Shown here: one piece after another, positions 14,113-23,800 of the stretch | Layout of the letters: each line of letters starts with the position of its first letter | Position numbering within the stretch: the stretch's first letter is position 1 | NCBI GenBank assembly: GCA_023451395.1 | Contig: JAEXZL010000116.1 | Location: forward strand, 1 to 38,916 | Reading direction: 5' to 3' | From: Bacillota bacterium | Lineage (GTDB): Bacteria; Bacillota; Clostridia; Clostridiales; Clostridiaceae | DNA: 38,916 nucleotides | Notes under the pieces: model-generated | Databases searched by the model: none | The model's input: the letters and a program-made list of their open reading frames with translations, nothing else | What the model was told of the DNA's origin: nothing | Position numbers and translations under genes: made by a program

Positions 14113-15492
14113 ATGTCTAATTGTGCTTTAATTTTGGCTGCAGGCCAGGGGAAAAGAATAAAATCAAAGCTTCCTAAAGTTCTTCATAAAGTTTGTGGCA
14201 AGGAAATGGTTAATCATGTTATTGATACTATGAGAGCTTCAGGTATTAATGATGTGAATGTCATAATTGGTAGAGGAGCTGAGGAAGTAAAAGATGCCAC
14301 TGCTTCTAGGGAAGTACAATATTCTCTTCAGGCAGAGCAGCTAGGAACCGGTCATGCTGTTTTATGTGCTTCCGATTATCTTAAGGGGAGGAAAGGCACT
14401 GTTTTAATATTTACCGGAGACGCCCCATTAGTGAGAGTAGAGACTGTAAAAGAATTAATGGCTTATCATAAAGGGCAAGGAAATGCTGCAACTCTTTTAT
14501 CTTCTATTATTGAAGATCCATCAGGTTATGGACGAATAGTAAGAGAGGGAGAAGAGGTAACTAAAATAGTAGAGCATAAGGACTGCAGTGAAATAGAGCT
14601 TAAAGTTAATGAAATAAATGCAGGGATGTATTGCTTCTCTATAGAAGATCTCCTTTCTTCCTTAAATAAGCTATCCAACAATAATGCTCAGGGTGAATAT
14701 TATCTTACAGATGTAATTTCTATTTTAAAAAGGGAAGGTAAAAAGGTAGGGGCTGTACCTATAGCCTTCGAAGAAACAATAGGAGTAAACTCCAGAGCGG
14801 AGCTTGCTGTTACAGAAGAAATTTTAAGAAATAGAATAAACAAAAAGCATATGGATAATGGTATTACCTTAATTGATCCTAAAAGCACTTATATTGGTGC
14901 TGAGGTGCAAATTGGTCAGGACACTATAATTTATCCCAATAATGTACTGGAAGGAAAAACTATCATCGGAGAGGATTGTATACTATACCCTAATTGCAGA
15001 ATATGTGATAGTATAGTAAAGGACAATGTAACCCTTCAAAGTTCCGTAGTTGTTGAAAGTGAAATCGGAGAGGGAAGCAGCGTTGGTCCTTTTGCCTATA
15101 TAAGACCTGAAAGTAAAATAGGAAGAAATACAAAAATAGGCGACTTTGTAGAGATAAAAAAAGCATCTATAGGAGATGGAACGAAGGTTTCTCATTTAAC
15201 CTATATAGGAGATGCAGAGGTAGGGGAAAATTGTAATTTTGGCTGCGGAACAGTAGTTGTAAATTATGATGGAACCAAAAAGTATAAGACGGTAATTGGG
15301 AATAATGCCTTTATTGGCTGTAATACTAATTTGGTTTCTCCTGTGGAAGTAAAAGATAACAGCTATATAGCTGCAGGGTCAACCATAACTAAAGAGGTGC
15401 CAGAGGGCAGCCTAGCCATTGCAAGAGCAAGGCAGGTTAATCTTGAAGGCTGGGTAGAGAAGAGAGGCTTATTTAAAAAGAAGGATAAATAA
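14113..15492 (+). CDS. glmU: Bifunctional GlcN-1-P acetyltransferase / GlcNAc-1-P uridyltransferase
   Basis: A cytoplasmic 459-residue enzyme that makes UDP-GlcNAc for peptidoglycan and teichoic acid. The uridyltransferase half (1 to about 228) starts with the nucleotide loop LILAAGQGKRIKSKLPKVLH and has QAEQLGTGHA, FTGDAPL and NEINAGMY. The C-terminal half (about 250-459) is a left-handed beta helix of hexapeptide repeats with the acetyl-CoA site region IRPESKIGRNTKIGDFVEIK, NYDGTKKYKT and FIGCNTNLVSPV. GAGGTG precedes the ATG. prs follows after 60 bp, as in other Firmicutes. Confidence 0.97.
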   Translation: MSNCALILAAGQGKRIKSKLPKVLHKVCGKEMVNHVIDTMRASGINDVNVIIGRGAEEVKDATASREVQYSLQAEQLGTGHAVLCASDYLKGRKGTVLIFTGDAPLVRVETVKELMAYHKGQGNAATLLSSIIEDPSGYGRIVREGEEVTKIVEHKDCSEIELKVNEINAGMYCFSIEDLLSSLNKLSNNNAQGEYYLTDVISILKREGKKVGAVPIAFEETIGVNSRAELAVTEEILRNRINKKHMDNGITLIDPKSTYIGAEVQIGQDTIIYPNNVLEGKTIIGEDCILYPNCRICDSIVKDNVTLQSSVVVESEIGEGSSVGPFAYIRPESKIGRNTKIGDFVEIKKASIGDGTKVSHLTYIGDAEVGENCNFGCGTVVVNYDGTKKYKTVIGNNAFIGCNTNLVSPVEVKDNSYIAAGSTITKEVPEGSLAIARARQVNLEGWVEKRGLFKKKDK

Positions 15493-15552
15493 AATATTTA
15501 ATCTTTACACTCACAGATAATCATATTATTGTGCAAGGAGGTTTCCATATTT

Positions 15553-16521
15553 ATGATCACCCATGGAAAAAGCATAAAAATCTTTACTGGTAATTCACAC
15601 CCACAGCTTGCTAAAGATATAGCAGGTATATTAGGAGTTCCACTTGGAGATGCTGAAGTAAGCACTTTTAGTGACGGCGAAATAAAGGTAGATATTAATG
15701 AAACTGTAAGAGGGGCAGACGTTTTTGTAGTTCAATCTACCAATCAACCGGTAAACAACAATCTTATGGAGTTATTAATAATGATAGATGCCTTTAAAAG
15801 GGCATCTGCAGGAAGAATAACAGCAGTTATTCCTTATTATGGCTATGCAAGGCAAGACAGAAAGGCTAAATCTAGAGATCCAATAACAGCTAAGCTGGTT
15901 GCAGATATAATAACCAGTGCTGGAGCAGACAGAGTTCTTACTATGGATCTTCATGCATCACAAATACAGGGGTATTTTAATATTCCTCTTGACCATCTTT
16001 TAGGAGCACCAATTTTGGCTAAGCACTTTATTCAGCAGAAGGGAATGCTTTCAAGAGAGGATGTAGTTGTAGTTTCACCAGATCTTGGCAGTGTTACTAG
16101 GGCTAGAAATTTTGCTGATAAGCTTCATGCGCCAATTGCAATAATAGATAAAAGAAGACCTAAGGCAAATGTTTCTGAGATAATGAATATTATTGGAGAT
16201 GTAAAGGATAAGGTTTGTATATTGATAGATGATATGATTGATACTGCCGGAACTATTGCTAATGCAGCCAATGCATTGGCTGACTTAGGTGCAAAGGAAG
16301 TATATGCCTGCTGTACCCATGGAGTGCTTTCAGGACCAGCTTTTGAAAGAATAAATGAAAGCGCAATAAAGGAGCTTATAATGCTAAATACAATAAAGCT
16401 TCCAGAAATTAAAGATTTACATAAAGTAACCTCACTCTCCGTTGCTCCAATTTTTGCTGAGGCAATTAGGAGAATATATGATGATGTTCCATTAAGCAAG
16501 CTTTTTGAAAACAGTATATAA
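15553..16521 (+). CDS. prs: Ribose-phosphate pyrophosphokinase (PRPP synthase)
   Basis: A 322-residue class I PRPP synthase converting ribose 5-phosphate and ATP to PRPP for nucleotide, His, Trp and NAD synthesis. Motifs: FTGNSHPQLAKDIA at the start, FSDGEIKVDINETVRG, the flexible-loop sequence YYGYARQDRKAKSRDPITAKL, and the PRPP-binding loop CILIDDMIDTAGTI. The ATG at 15553 is used; AAGGAGG (15535-15541) lies upstream, 11 nt away, and an in-frame TTG at 15529 is before the SD and not plausible. PRPP made by Prs is also the effector read by PurR, encoded 2 kb upstream. Confidence 0.97.
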   Translation: MITHGKSIKIFTGNSHPQLAKDIAGILGVPLGDAEVSTFSDGEIKVDINETVRGADVFVVQSTNQPVNNNLMELLIMIDAFKRASAGRITAVIPYYGYARQDRKAKSRDPITAKLVADIITSAGADRVLTMDLHASQIQGYFNIPLDHLLGAPILAKHFIQQKGMLSREDVVVVSPDLGSVTRARNFADKLHAPIAIIDKRRPKANVSEIMNIIGDVKDKVCILIDDMIDTAGTIANAANALADLGAKEVYACCTHGVLSGPAFERINESAIKELIMLNTIKLPEIKDLHKVTSLSVAPIFAEAIRRIYDDVPLSKLFENSI

Positions 16522-16530
16522 ATTACAAAT

Positions 16531-16574
16531 GAAGAAGTAGAAAGAGGGGGGCCTGAGGGTATCCCCTTTTCTTC
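16531..16574 (+). terminator. Possible imperfect terminator after prs
   Basis: A purine-rich arm (16531-16549, ending AGAAAGAGGGG) faces a pyrimidine-rich arm (16563-16574, CCCCTTTTCTTC). Pairing is imperfect and no long T run follows, so it is weak. Confidence 0.3.
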
Positions 16575-16739
16575 ATAGTTATAAATTATTTGTAACTTTT
16601 CAAAAAATCTATATAAAATATAGATGAAATTTGTTAAATTATTAATATACCTATTATTTACAAAAAGTTTTCTAAAATTAATTAGAGACTTTTTGATAAT
16701 GATTATAAAAATATAAGGTGCCAAAAAGGAGAGAATATT

Positions 16740-17426
16740 ATGGATGGAATACTAGGGAAAATATTAGTAATCGATGATGATGAAAATATTTGTGAAGTGA
16801 TAAAAATGTATTTAGAAAGCTCAGGTTATGAAACAAGAGTTGGACATAACGGCAAAGTAGCACAGGAATTGTTTATGGATTATAAGCCAGATCTTGTCCT
16901 ATTAGATGTCATGATACCAAGCATAGATGGGATAGATGTTTTAAAGTGGATAAGAAAGGAAAATGAAACACCAGTTATTATGCTAACAGCAAAGGGAGAA
17001 ACCTTTGATAAGGTTCTTGCTTTAGAGCTTGGGGCTGATGATTACATAGTAAAGCCCTTCGAGCCAAAGGAACTTATAGCAAGAGTAAAGGCTGTTATAA
17101 GAAGGTATAATGTGGAGGTTGGAGTTAAGGAAGCTATAACTTATCCGGATTTAACAATAGATGTAAACTCTTATAATGTAACCTATAATGGTGATGAAAT
17201 AAAAATGCCTCCTAAGGAATTTGAACTTCTTTATTATCTTGCTAGCAACAAAAATAGAGTTTTTACAAGAGAGCAGCTTTTATGTGAAGTTTGGGGTTAT
17301 GATTATCCCGGCGATTCAAGAACTGTTGATGTACACATCAAAAGGCTTAGAGAAAAGCTGCATGGAGGAGCAAATTGGCAGCTAGAAACTGTTTGGGGCG
17401 TAGGATATAAGTTTGAGGTTAAATAG
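16740..17426 (+). CDS. OmpR/PhoB-family response regulator
   Basis: The 228-residue regulator has a receiver domain (about 6-118) and a winged-helix DNA-binding domain (about 135-226). The acidic pocket is D12-D14 (VIDDDEN), the phospho-acceptor is Asp56 (LLDVMIP), with Thr83 (MLTAKG) and Lys105 (IVKPFEP). The recognition-helix region contains SRTVDVHIKRLREKL. AAAGGAGAG precedes the ATG. It abuts the histidine kinase gene with no gap and is expected to be phosphorylated by it. With the HtrA-like gene following, an envelope-stress role is plausible but is inference. This pair is an insertion in the Bacillus gene order, between prs and pth. Confidence 0.95.
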   Translation: MDGILGKILVIDDDENICEVIKMYLESSGYETRVGHNGKVAQELFMDYKPDLVLLDVMIPSIDGIDVLKWIRKENETPVIMLTAKGETFDKVLALELGADDYIVKPFEPKELIARVKAVIRRYNVEVGVKEAITYPDLTIDVNSYNVTYNGDEIKMPPKEFELLYYLASNKNRVFTREQLLCEVWGYDYPGDSRTVDVHIKRLREKLHGGANWQLETVWGVGYKFEVK

Positions 17427-18854
17427 ATGAGAAAAAACAGTTTGGTTTCTAAACTGTTAATAACCTTTACTGCTATTATTGCCTTTACTTTCATTATCAT
17501 AGCTACAGTTTTATCTATATGGTTTGAGGATTATTACTTTGAACAGACACAATCTCTTTTAACTAATCAAAGTAAGCTTATAGATAATGCTATGCTTTCC
17601 TATTTTGAGAGTTCAGCTGATTCTGTGCTTATGAACCTTGAAGAGGTGCTTACTTTTGTATCTCAGTCTGCCAATGCAGATATTATAGTAACTGATAATA
17701 GTGGATATATTTTTTCTGTATCTGATGCAAATTATAGCAATTTAAGGTATTCTGCTTTAAACATAGACAGTGAGGATTTAGCTAAGATAGCCGATGGTAA
17801 AGCAATTGAAAAACGAGCAGCCTATGACGAAGTCTTTAATAGGAAATCCTATGTTTATATGAGACCTGTATTTCATGGTCAGTGGTTCAGTGGCGTGATA
17901 TTCATGTCCATACCCTCTGAAGACATAAAGGCTCCTTTAAAAAAGGTCTATATAATAATATGGATTTCAGCTATTATGGCGCTTATAGGTTCAAGTATAG
18001 TAATATATTATTTTGCCCAAAGAATATTAATAGCTCCATTATCAAAAATAAACGTTGCGGCTAGGAAGATAACCAAAGGAGAAGTAGATAAAAGAGTATA
18101 TATAGAATCAAATGATGAAATTGGTGAGCTAGCGGATTCTTTCAATACCATGGCAGATTCCCTTGCTGAAGTGGAGAAGAACAGAAGAGATTTTATATCT
18201 AATGTATCCCATGAGCTAAGAACACCTATTACCTCTGTAAGAGGCTTTGTTGCCGCAATCATAGATGGTGTAATACCTAAGGATAAGGAAAACTATTATA
18301 TGAAAATAGTTTATGATGAGGTGACAAGGCTTAGCAGATTAGTAAATGAGCTTTTAGATTTATCTGCCATGGAGGCAGGTAAGCTTAGTTTAAAGATATC
18401 TGAGTTTGATATAAATGAAATTATAAGAATATGTGTAATTAATCTTGAACCTAAGATTAAACACAAAAAATTAGAAGTAGATGTTGTGCTTGAAGGAGAC
18501 CATCTTTTTGTTCTAGGAGATAGAGATAGATTGATTCAGGTGGTTACAAATCTCACTGATAATGCTGTCAAGTATTCCAATGAAGGTGGTTATATTAGGG
18601 TAACTAGTAAGAGTAGGGGAAACAAGGCTTATATAAGTATTTATAATGATGGACCGGCTATTGGAGAAGAAGATATTAAAAATATATGGGATAGATTTTA
18701 TAAAGCAGATAAATCAAGAACCAATAAAGTAAGCACGGGTCTTGGCCTTTCTATAGTAAGACATATATTAACACAACATGGTGAAGATATATGGGTAGAA
18801 AATAAAACCCCGGAAAAAGGAGTTACCTTTACCTTTACACTAAAGAAGAGATAG
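17427..18854 (+). CDS. Membrane sensor histidine kinase with HAMP domain
   Basis: A 475-residue kinase. Transmembrane helices at about 10-33 and 173-196 enclose an extracytoplasmic sensor of about 140 residues with a single-Cache-like look (ADIIVTDNSGYIFSVSD). A HAMP domain follows (about 197-249), then the dimerisation domain with His262 (FISNVSHELRTPITS) and the ATPase domain (N box QVVTNLTDNAVKYSNEG, then DRFYKADKSR and STGLGLSIVRHIL). The ATG directly follows the stop of the regulator gene, so the pair is co-translated. The signal is unknown. The HtrA-like gene lies 30 bp downstream, in the same transcription unit. Confidence 0.95.
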   Translation: MRKNSLVSKLLITFTAIIAFTFIIIATVLSIWFEDYYFEQTQSLLTNQSKLIDNAMLSYFESSADSVLMNLEEVLTFVSQSANADIIVTDNSGYIFSVSDANYSNLRYSALNIDSEDLAKIADGKAIEKRAAYDEVFNRKSYVYMRPVFHGQWFSGVIFMSIPSEDIKAPLKKVYIIIWISAIMALIGSSIVIYYFAQRILIAPLSKINVAARKITKGEVDKRVYIESNDEIGELADSFNTMADSLAEVEKNRRDFISNVSHELRTPITSVRGFVAAIIDGVIPKDKENYYMKIVYDEVTRLSRLVNELLDLSAMEAGKLSLKISEFDINEIIRICVINLEPKIKHKKLEVDVVLEGDHLFVLGDRDRLIQVVTNLTDNAVKYSNEGGYIRVTSKSRGNKAYISIYNDGPAIGEEDIKNIWDRFYKADKSRTNKVSTGLGLSIVRHILTQHGEDIWVENKTPEKGVTFTFTLKKR

Positions 18855-18884
18855 CACGAGCTAAGATATATAGGAGGTGCTTCA

Positions 18885-20096
18885 TTGCAGGATAAGGACT
18901 CTAGGGACAGCCTTTGGGCATGGAAGGATGTTAACAAACAGCAAAAAAAGAAGAAGGCCGAGGGAGAAATTAAGTTTAAGCAGGATTCTAGAAAACAAAG
19001 GCTTAGTAACTTTATGAGAGTTCTAGGCTTAGTTGCTATAGCCATATTATCCGGCTTTATTTCCGCTTATTTTTTTGTATCTAATTTAGATAATATCACC
19101 ATTACTGGTGGCTCAGGAGGTAGTGGTATAATCGAGAGAGATCCTACTTCTTCGGGTCTGCAGACAAGTTCCCTTTATAATATTGTTTTAAACATAGCAC
19201 CGGCTGTAGTAGGTATCGGAGAAAGTGAAGAGGTCTTTAATAAGAATCCCTTAGAAAATACTAATAATTTATCTGGTTTTGTTGTAAGAAGTGATGGATA
19301 TATAGTTACTAATTATCATGGAGTAGAAGGCTTAGAAAAAATATATGTTAAGCTTTCTGGTCATGGGTCAAAGCCAATGGAGGCAAAAATTGCAGGCTAT
19401 GATAAAAATTCAGATATTGCCTTATTAAAGATAGATGCAAATAATCTCACTGTAGCAAAGCTAGGAGACATATCCACTTCAAAAATAGGAGATACGGTAA
19501 TGGCTTTGGCTAATAGCGGTGGGGAAGATTATATAGGAACTGTTACCACAGGGATTATAAGTTCTATCAGTAAAAAAATGGAGATAGTTGATAGTAAGAC
19601 TGATGAATTATCTGCATATTCATTATTACAGACAACCTTAACCATAAACAATTACAATGATGGAGCAATTATAGTTAATTTATCTGGAGAGATTATTGGA
19701 ATAAATTCAAAAAGGATTAATGATAAATATAATGCCCAGGGATTAAGCCATGCTATATCCATTGGTGAAATAAGAAAAATTGTAGATTCTATTTTAAGCC
19801 ATGGTGGAGTTAAGAAGCCTTCTCTAGGTTTTAATGGGGGGACTGTAACTCCAAAGACTGAAGGTGATATTGAAGGGGTTTATGTTCAAAGCGTAAGCCA
19901 GGATAACGGTGCATCAAAGGCTGGGATTAAGGCTACTGATATAATCATAGAGCTAGATGGAACTAAAATCACAAAGCTTGAGGATATTTATAGTATACTT
20001 GAAAGAAAAAAGGTAGGAGATCAGGTTAGCTGTAAGGTGTGGAGAAATGGTGAAATATTAGAGTTTACAGTAGAGCTTGGAGAAGCAAAGAGTTAA
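18885..20096 (+). CDS. HtrA/DegP-like membrane protein with PDZ domain, catalytic Ser replaced by Asp
   Basis: A 403-residue protein: charged cytoplasmic N-terminus, one membrane helix (about 45-66), a Gly-rich linker, a trypsin-like domain (about 95-300) and a PDZ domain (about 305-397). The HtrA layout is clear. His145 lies in GYIVTNYHGVEG and Asp177 in KNSDIALLKID. The segment that should read QTDAAINPGNSGGPLVN is LQTTLTINNYNDGAIIVN, which places Asp259 (GAT at 19659-19661) at the nucleophile serine and loses the oxyanion GNSGG. It is therefore probably not a serine protease. The TTG start at 18885 follows TAGGAGGTG. It may instead bind unfolded or C-terminal peptides for the adjacent two-component system (inference). 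Confidence 0.9.
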   Translation: MQDKDSRDSLWAWKDVNKQQKKKKAEGEIKFKQDSRKQRLSNFMRVLGLVAIAILSGFISAYFFVSNLDNITITGGSGGSGIIERDPTSSGLQTSSLYNIVLNIAPAVVGIGESEEVFNKNPLENTNNLSGFVVRSDGYIVTNYHGVEGLEKIYVKLSGHGSKPMEAKIAGYDKNSDIALLKIDANNLTVAKLGDISTSKIGDTVMALANSGGEDYIGTVTTGIISSISKKMEIVDSKTDELSAYSLLQTTLTINNYNDGAIIVNLSGEIIGINSKRINDKYNAQGLSHAISIGEIRKIVDSILSHGGVKKPSLGFNGGTVTPKTEGDIEGVYVQSVSQDNGASKAGIKATDIIIELDGTKITKLEDIYSILERKKVGDQVSCKVWRNGEILEFTVELGEAKS

Positions 20097-20108
20097 AATA
20101 AAATTTCT

Positions 20109-20144
20109 AATAATAAAGAGGCTTAATAGTCTCTTTATTATTTT
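20109..20144 (+). terminator. Terminator after the HtrA-like gene
   Basis: AATAATAAAGAG (20109-20120) pairs perfectly over 12 bp with CTCTTTATTATT (20131-20142), followed by T residues. It ends the regulator-kinase-HtrA unit 13 nt after the stop codon. Confidence 0.88.
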
Positions 20145-20229
20145 ATTGTTTTATTATATTATGATAAGTAGAACAAATATTCTATTTGTATGTTCAAAAA
20201 GATTTACTAGCTGAAAGGTTGGAAAGAAA

Positions 20230-20793
20230 ATGTATGTAGTTGTTGGACTAGGAAATCCAGGCAAGGAATACGAAAATACAAGGCACAATGCAGGTTTTGA
20301 AGCTGTAAATGTGATTGCTAAGAAGTATAATATAGAGATAAACAGGATAAAATTTAAAGGTAGTATTGGTGAGGGCATTATAGAAGGGAAAAAGGTTATT
20401 TTATTAAAACCCTCTACGTATATGAATTTAAGTGGAGAGAGCGTAAGAGAGGTTATGGACTTTTATAAGCTTGATGCTAATGATATCATAATTCTCTATG
20501 ATGATATAAGCCTAGAGGTAGGACGAATAAGATTAAGATCAAAGGGTAGTGCTGGAGGACATAATGGTATTAAGAGCATTATCTCACATTTAGGTGATGA
20601 GTTTCCTAGAGTTAAAATCGGAGTAGGTGCCCCTGAAAGAGATCTTGTACGTCATGTATTAGGTAAATTTTCAAAGGAAGAAGCTATCCTTATGGAGAAG
20701 TCTACTGAAAAAGCGGCAGAGGCGGCGATTTCAATAATTAAAGAAGGAATAAGCGAGGCTATGAATAAATATAATAGCTTTAAAGCAGAATAG
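20230..20793 (+). CDS. pth: Peptidyl-tRNA hydrolase
   Basis: The 187-residue enzyme releases peptides from peptidyl-tRNA that has dropped off the ribosome. It shows the family start GLGNPGKEYENTRHNAGF with Asn9 and catalytic His19, then KPSTYMNLSGESV, the DD pair in ILYDDISLEVG, and RSKGSAGGHNGIKSI. Length is typical. GAAAGGTTGGAAAG precedes the ATG. Its position directly before mfd is conserved in Firmicutes. The Bacillus genes ctc and fin, which flank pth there, were not found. Confidence 0.97.
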   Translation: MYVVVGLGNPGKEYENTRHNAGFEAVNVIAKKYNIEINRIKFKGSIGEGIIEGKKVILLKPSTYMNLSGESVREVMDFYKLDANDIIILYDDISLEVGRIRLRSKGSAGGHNGIKSIISHLGDEFPRVKIGVGAPERDLVRHVLGKFSKEEAILMEKSTEKAAEAAISIIKEGISEAMNKYNSFKAE

Positions 20794-20797
20794 CAGC

Positions 20798-20851
20798 TAA
20801 TATGCTTTAGCTCCAGGTCAGAGGGCTAAAGCATATTACTATGCCTTTTTT
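20798..20851 (+). terminator. Hairpin terminator after pth
   Basis: TAATATGCTTTAGC (20798-20811) pairs over 14 bp with GCTAAAGCATATTA (20825-20838). The T run (20846-20851) comes 7 nt after the stem, which is longer than usual, so termination may be partial. Confidence 0.7.
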
Positions 20852-20894
20852 CTATTATTAATAGCAAGAGAGCAATAACTAAGGTGGTGAATAT

Positions 20895-23800
20895 ATGCGA
20901 TTACAGGGATTAATGAATCCGCTGAAAAAAAGTGATGATTTTAAAGAATTAAAGAATGCTATAGAAGGGGGATATTTCCCCGTAGGTGTTTACGGAACAT
21001 CAGAATCTGCCCGTTCCTACATAATAGAATCTATATTTGAAGAAATAGATAAGCCTCTTTTTGTCTTTACCCATAGTGATATGGAGGCAAAAACTCTTTA
21101 TGAGGACTTATCTCTTTATATAAATGAGGTGTACTATTTTCCTGCAAAGGAAGTGGTTTTTTATAATATAGATGCCATTTCAGGGGATTTAAGGTGGGCA
21201 AGACTTAAGGTTATTAAGGAAATGCTTAAGCCAGGGAAGAAAATAATTGTTTGTTCTATAGATGCCCTAGCATCTTCCTACACTCCTAAGGAGCTTTTTG
21301 AGAGCCATAGCTTTACTCTTAGACTTGGAGATGTAATAAGCTTTAAGGATATGAGTGAAAGACTCATTGAAGCAGGTTATGAAAGAATGGATATGGTAGA
21401 TGGAAAGGGACAATTCTCTTTAAGAGGTGGAATTATGGATGTTTATCCTCCTAATTCATCTACTCCTTACAGACTTGAGTTATTTGATGATGAAATTGAT
21501 TCAATAAGAAGTTTTAATATAGAAACTCAAAGAAGCATTGATAAAATAGAGGAGATAGACATATTTCCCGCAAAAGAGATTATTTTAAATAAGTCGGTGA
21601 TAGAAGGTGCTTATAACAGAATCAGCGAGGAATTAAGGGAGTTTTCTGATGGTCATAAGGGTGCTAAGGACAAGGATATAGTTACAAAGCTTAAGACCAT
21701 TGTGAAAGGAAACCTAGAAGCCTTAAGAGAAACCTGGTCCTTTGAGTCAATGGACAGCTACCTTCCATTCTTTTTTGAAAATAATAGCACCTTATTAGAT
21801 TACATGGCTGATGCCTTTGTTATAGTAGACGATAGTAAAAGAAGCTCAGGAAAGTTAGATAGTACCTATTATGAGTTTCAGGAAAACTTTAAATCCTTCC
21901 TAGAGAAAGGAGATATACTTCCCTCTCAAGGAAAGCTTCTTTTTCCTAAGGATCAGGTTATAGAGGACTTAGAGGGGAGACAAACGATTGTTTTAGATAC
22001 TTTAGCTAGGTCTTCAAAATTCTTACCTCCTAGAAAGCTTGTTAGTTTCTCTGAGATAACACTTCATAGCTATCAAGGACAACTGGAGCTTCTTATTGAG
22101 GATATCAAGGATAAGAAAGCAAAGGGCTATAAGACACTTATACTTTCAGGAACAAGACCAAGAGGGGAAAGACTTGTAGACACTTTAAGAGATAGGGGAA
22201 TAGAAAGTGTTTATAAAGATATTGTTCAGGACATTGCGCTCGGACAGGTAGTGATAACCTTTGGAAACCTAAATAAGGGCTTTGAGTTTCCTGAGCTTAG
22301 GGTTTGCGTTATTTCTGATAAGGAGGTTTTCGGAGAGTCAAAGAGAAAGCCTAAGAGGAAGCTTGGAAACAAAAAAGGCGTTGGTAAGATTAAAAGCTTT
22401 GCTGAGTTAAAGCCTGGTGACTATGTGGTTCATGTTAACCATGGAATAGGTGTTTATAAAGGAATAAAACAGATAGAAGTACAAGGACACAAAAGGGATT
22501 ACTTAGATATTGAATATGAAAAGAATGACAAACTCTATGTACCTGTAGAGCAGCTAGACCTTGTGCAAAAATATATTGGTGGAGAAGGAAAGTCACCTAA
22601 GATTAACAAGCTAGGTGGTAGCGAATGGAGTAAAGCAAAGGCTAAGGTAAAAAGATCCATAAATGAGATTGCAGAAGATTTGGTGAAGCTCTATGCCTCA
22701 AGAAGTACTGTAAAGGGCTATAAATTTTCCAAAGATACAGAGTGGCAAGGCCAATTTGAGGATGAATTTCCTTATGAGGAAACTCCAGATCAGCTAACCT
22801 CCCTGGAGGATATAAAAAAGGATATGGAATCAGATAAACCAATGGACAGACTTCTTTGTGGAGATGTTGGTTATGGTAAGACAGAGGTAGCCCTGAGGGC
22901 GGCCTTTAAAGCAGTAATGGATGGGAAACAAGTGGCTCTTTTAGTTCCTACAACAATACTGGCAGAACAGCATTATAATACCATGAAAAAAAGATTTTCA
23001 GATTTTCCTATTAAGGTGGATATGATAAGCCGGTTTAGAACTGCTGCCCAGCAGAAAAGCACTTTAAGGGCACTAAAGGAAGGAAATGTAGATATACTTG
23101 TAGGTACACATCGCTTGGTATCTAAGGATATACAGTTTAAGGATTTAGGCCTCTTAGTTGTAGATGAGGAGCAGCGTTTTGGTGTAGCACAAAAGGAGAA
23201 GATGAAGGAGCTTAAAAAGAATGTAGATGTCCTTACCCTAAGTGCAACGCCTATACCAAGAACACTTAATATGTCTCTCACAGGAGTAAGAGATATAAGC
23301 GTTATTGAAACCCCTCCAGAGGAAAGATATCCTATTCAGACTTATGTAGTAGAGTTTAATGAACAGCTCATAAGAGATGCGGTGCTTAGAGAAATTAATA
23401 GGGGAGGTCAGGTGTATTTTGTTTACAATAGGGTTGAAGAAATAAAGAATATGGCTGGTATTCTTCAGAACCTTATACCGGAGGCACGAATAACTGTAGC
23501 TCATGGTCAGATGAGTGAGAAGGAGCTAGAAAGGGAAATGCTTGCCTTTATGAACAAGGAATACGATGTGCTCCTTTGTACAACTATTATTGAAACAGGT
23601 ATTGATATACCTAATGTAAATACCATGATAGTTAACGATGCAGATAAGCTTGGTCTGTCACAGCTTTATCAGCTTAGAGGAAGGGTAGGAAGATCAAATA
23701 GAATAGCCTACGCCTATTTCGTTTATAAGAAGGATAAAATCCTCACGGAGGTGGCTGAGAAGAGACTAAAGGCGCTTAAGGATTTTACAGAGCTTGGATC

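Noticed and set aside
16125..16724. A 199-codon minus-strand frame across the end of prs
   Set aside because: It is antisense to the certain prs coding region, has no SD, and its protein shows no domain; it follows from codon bias of prs.
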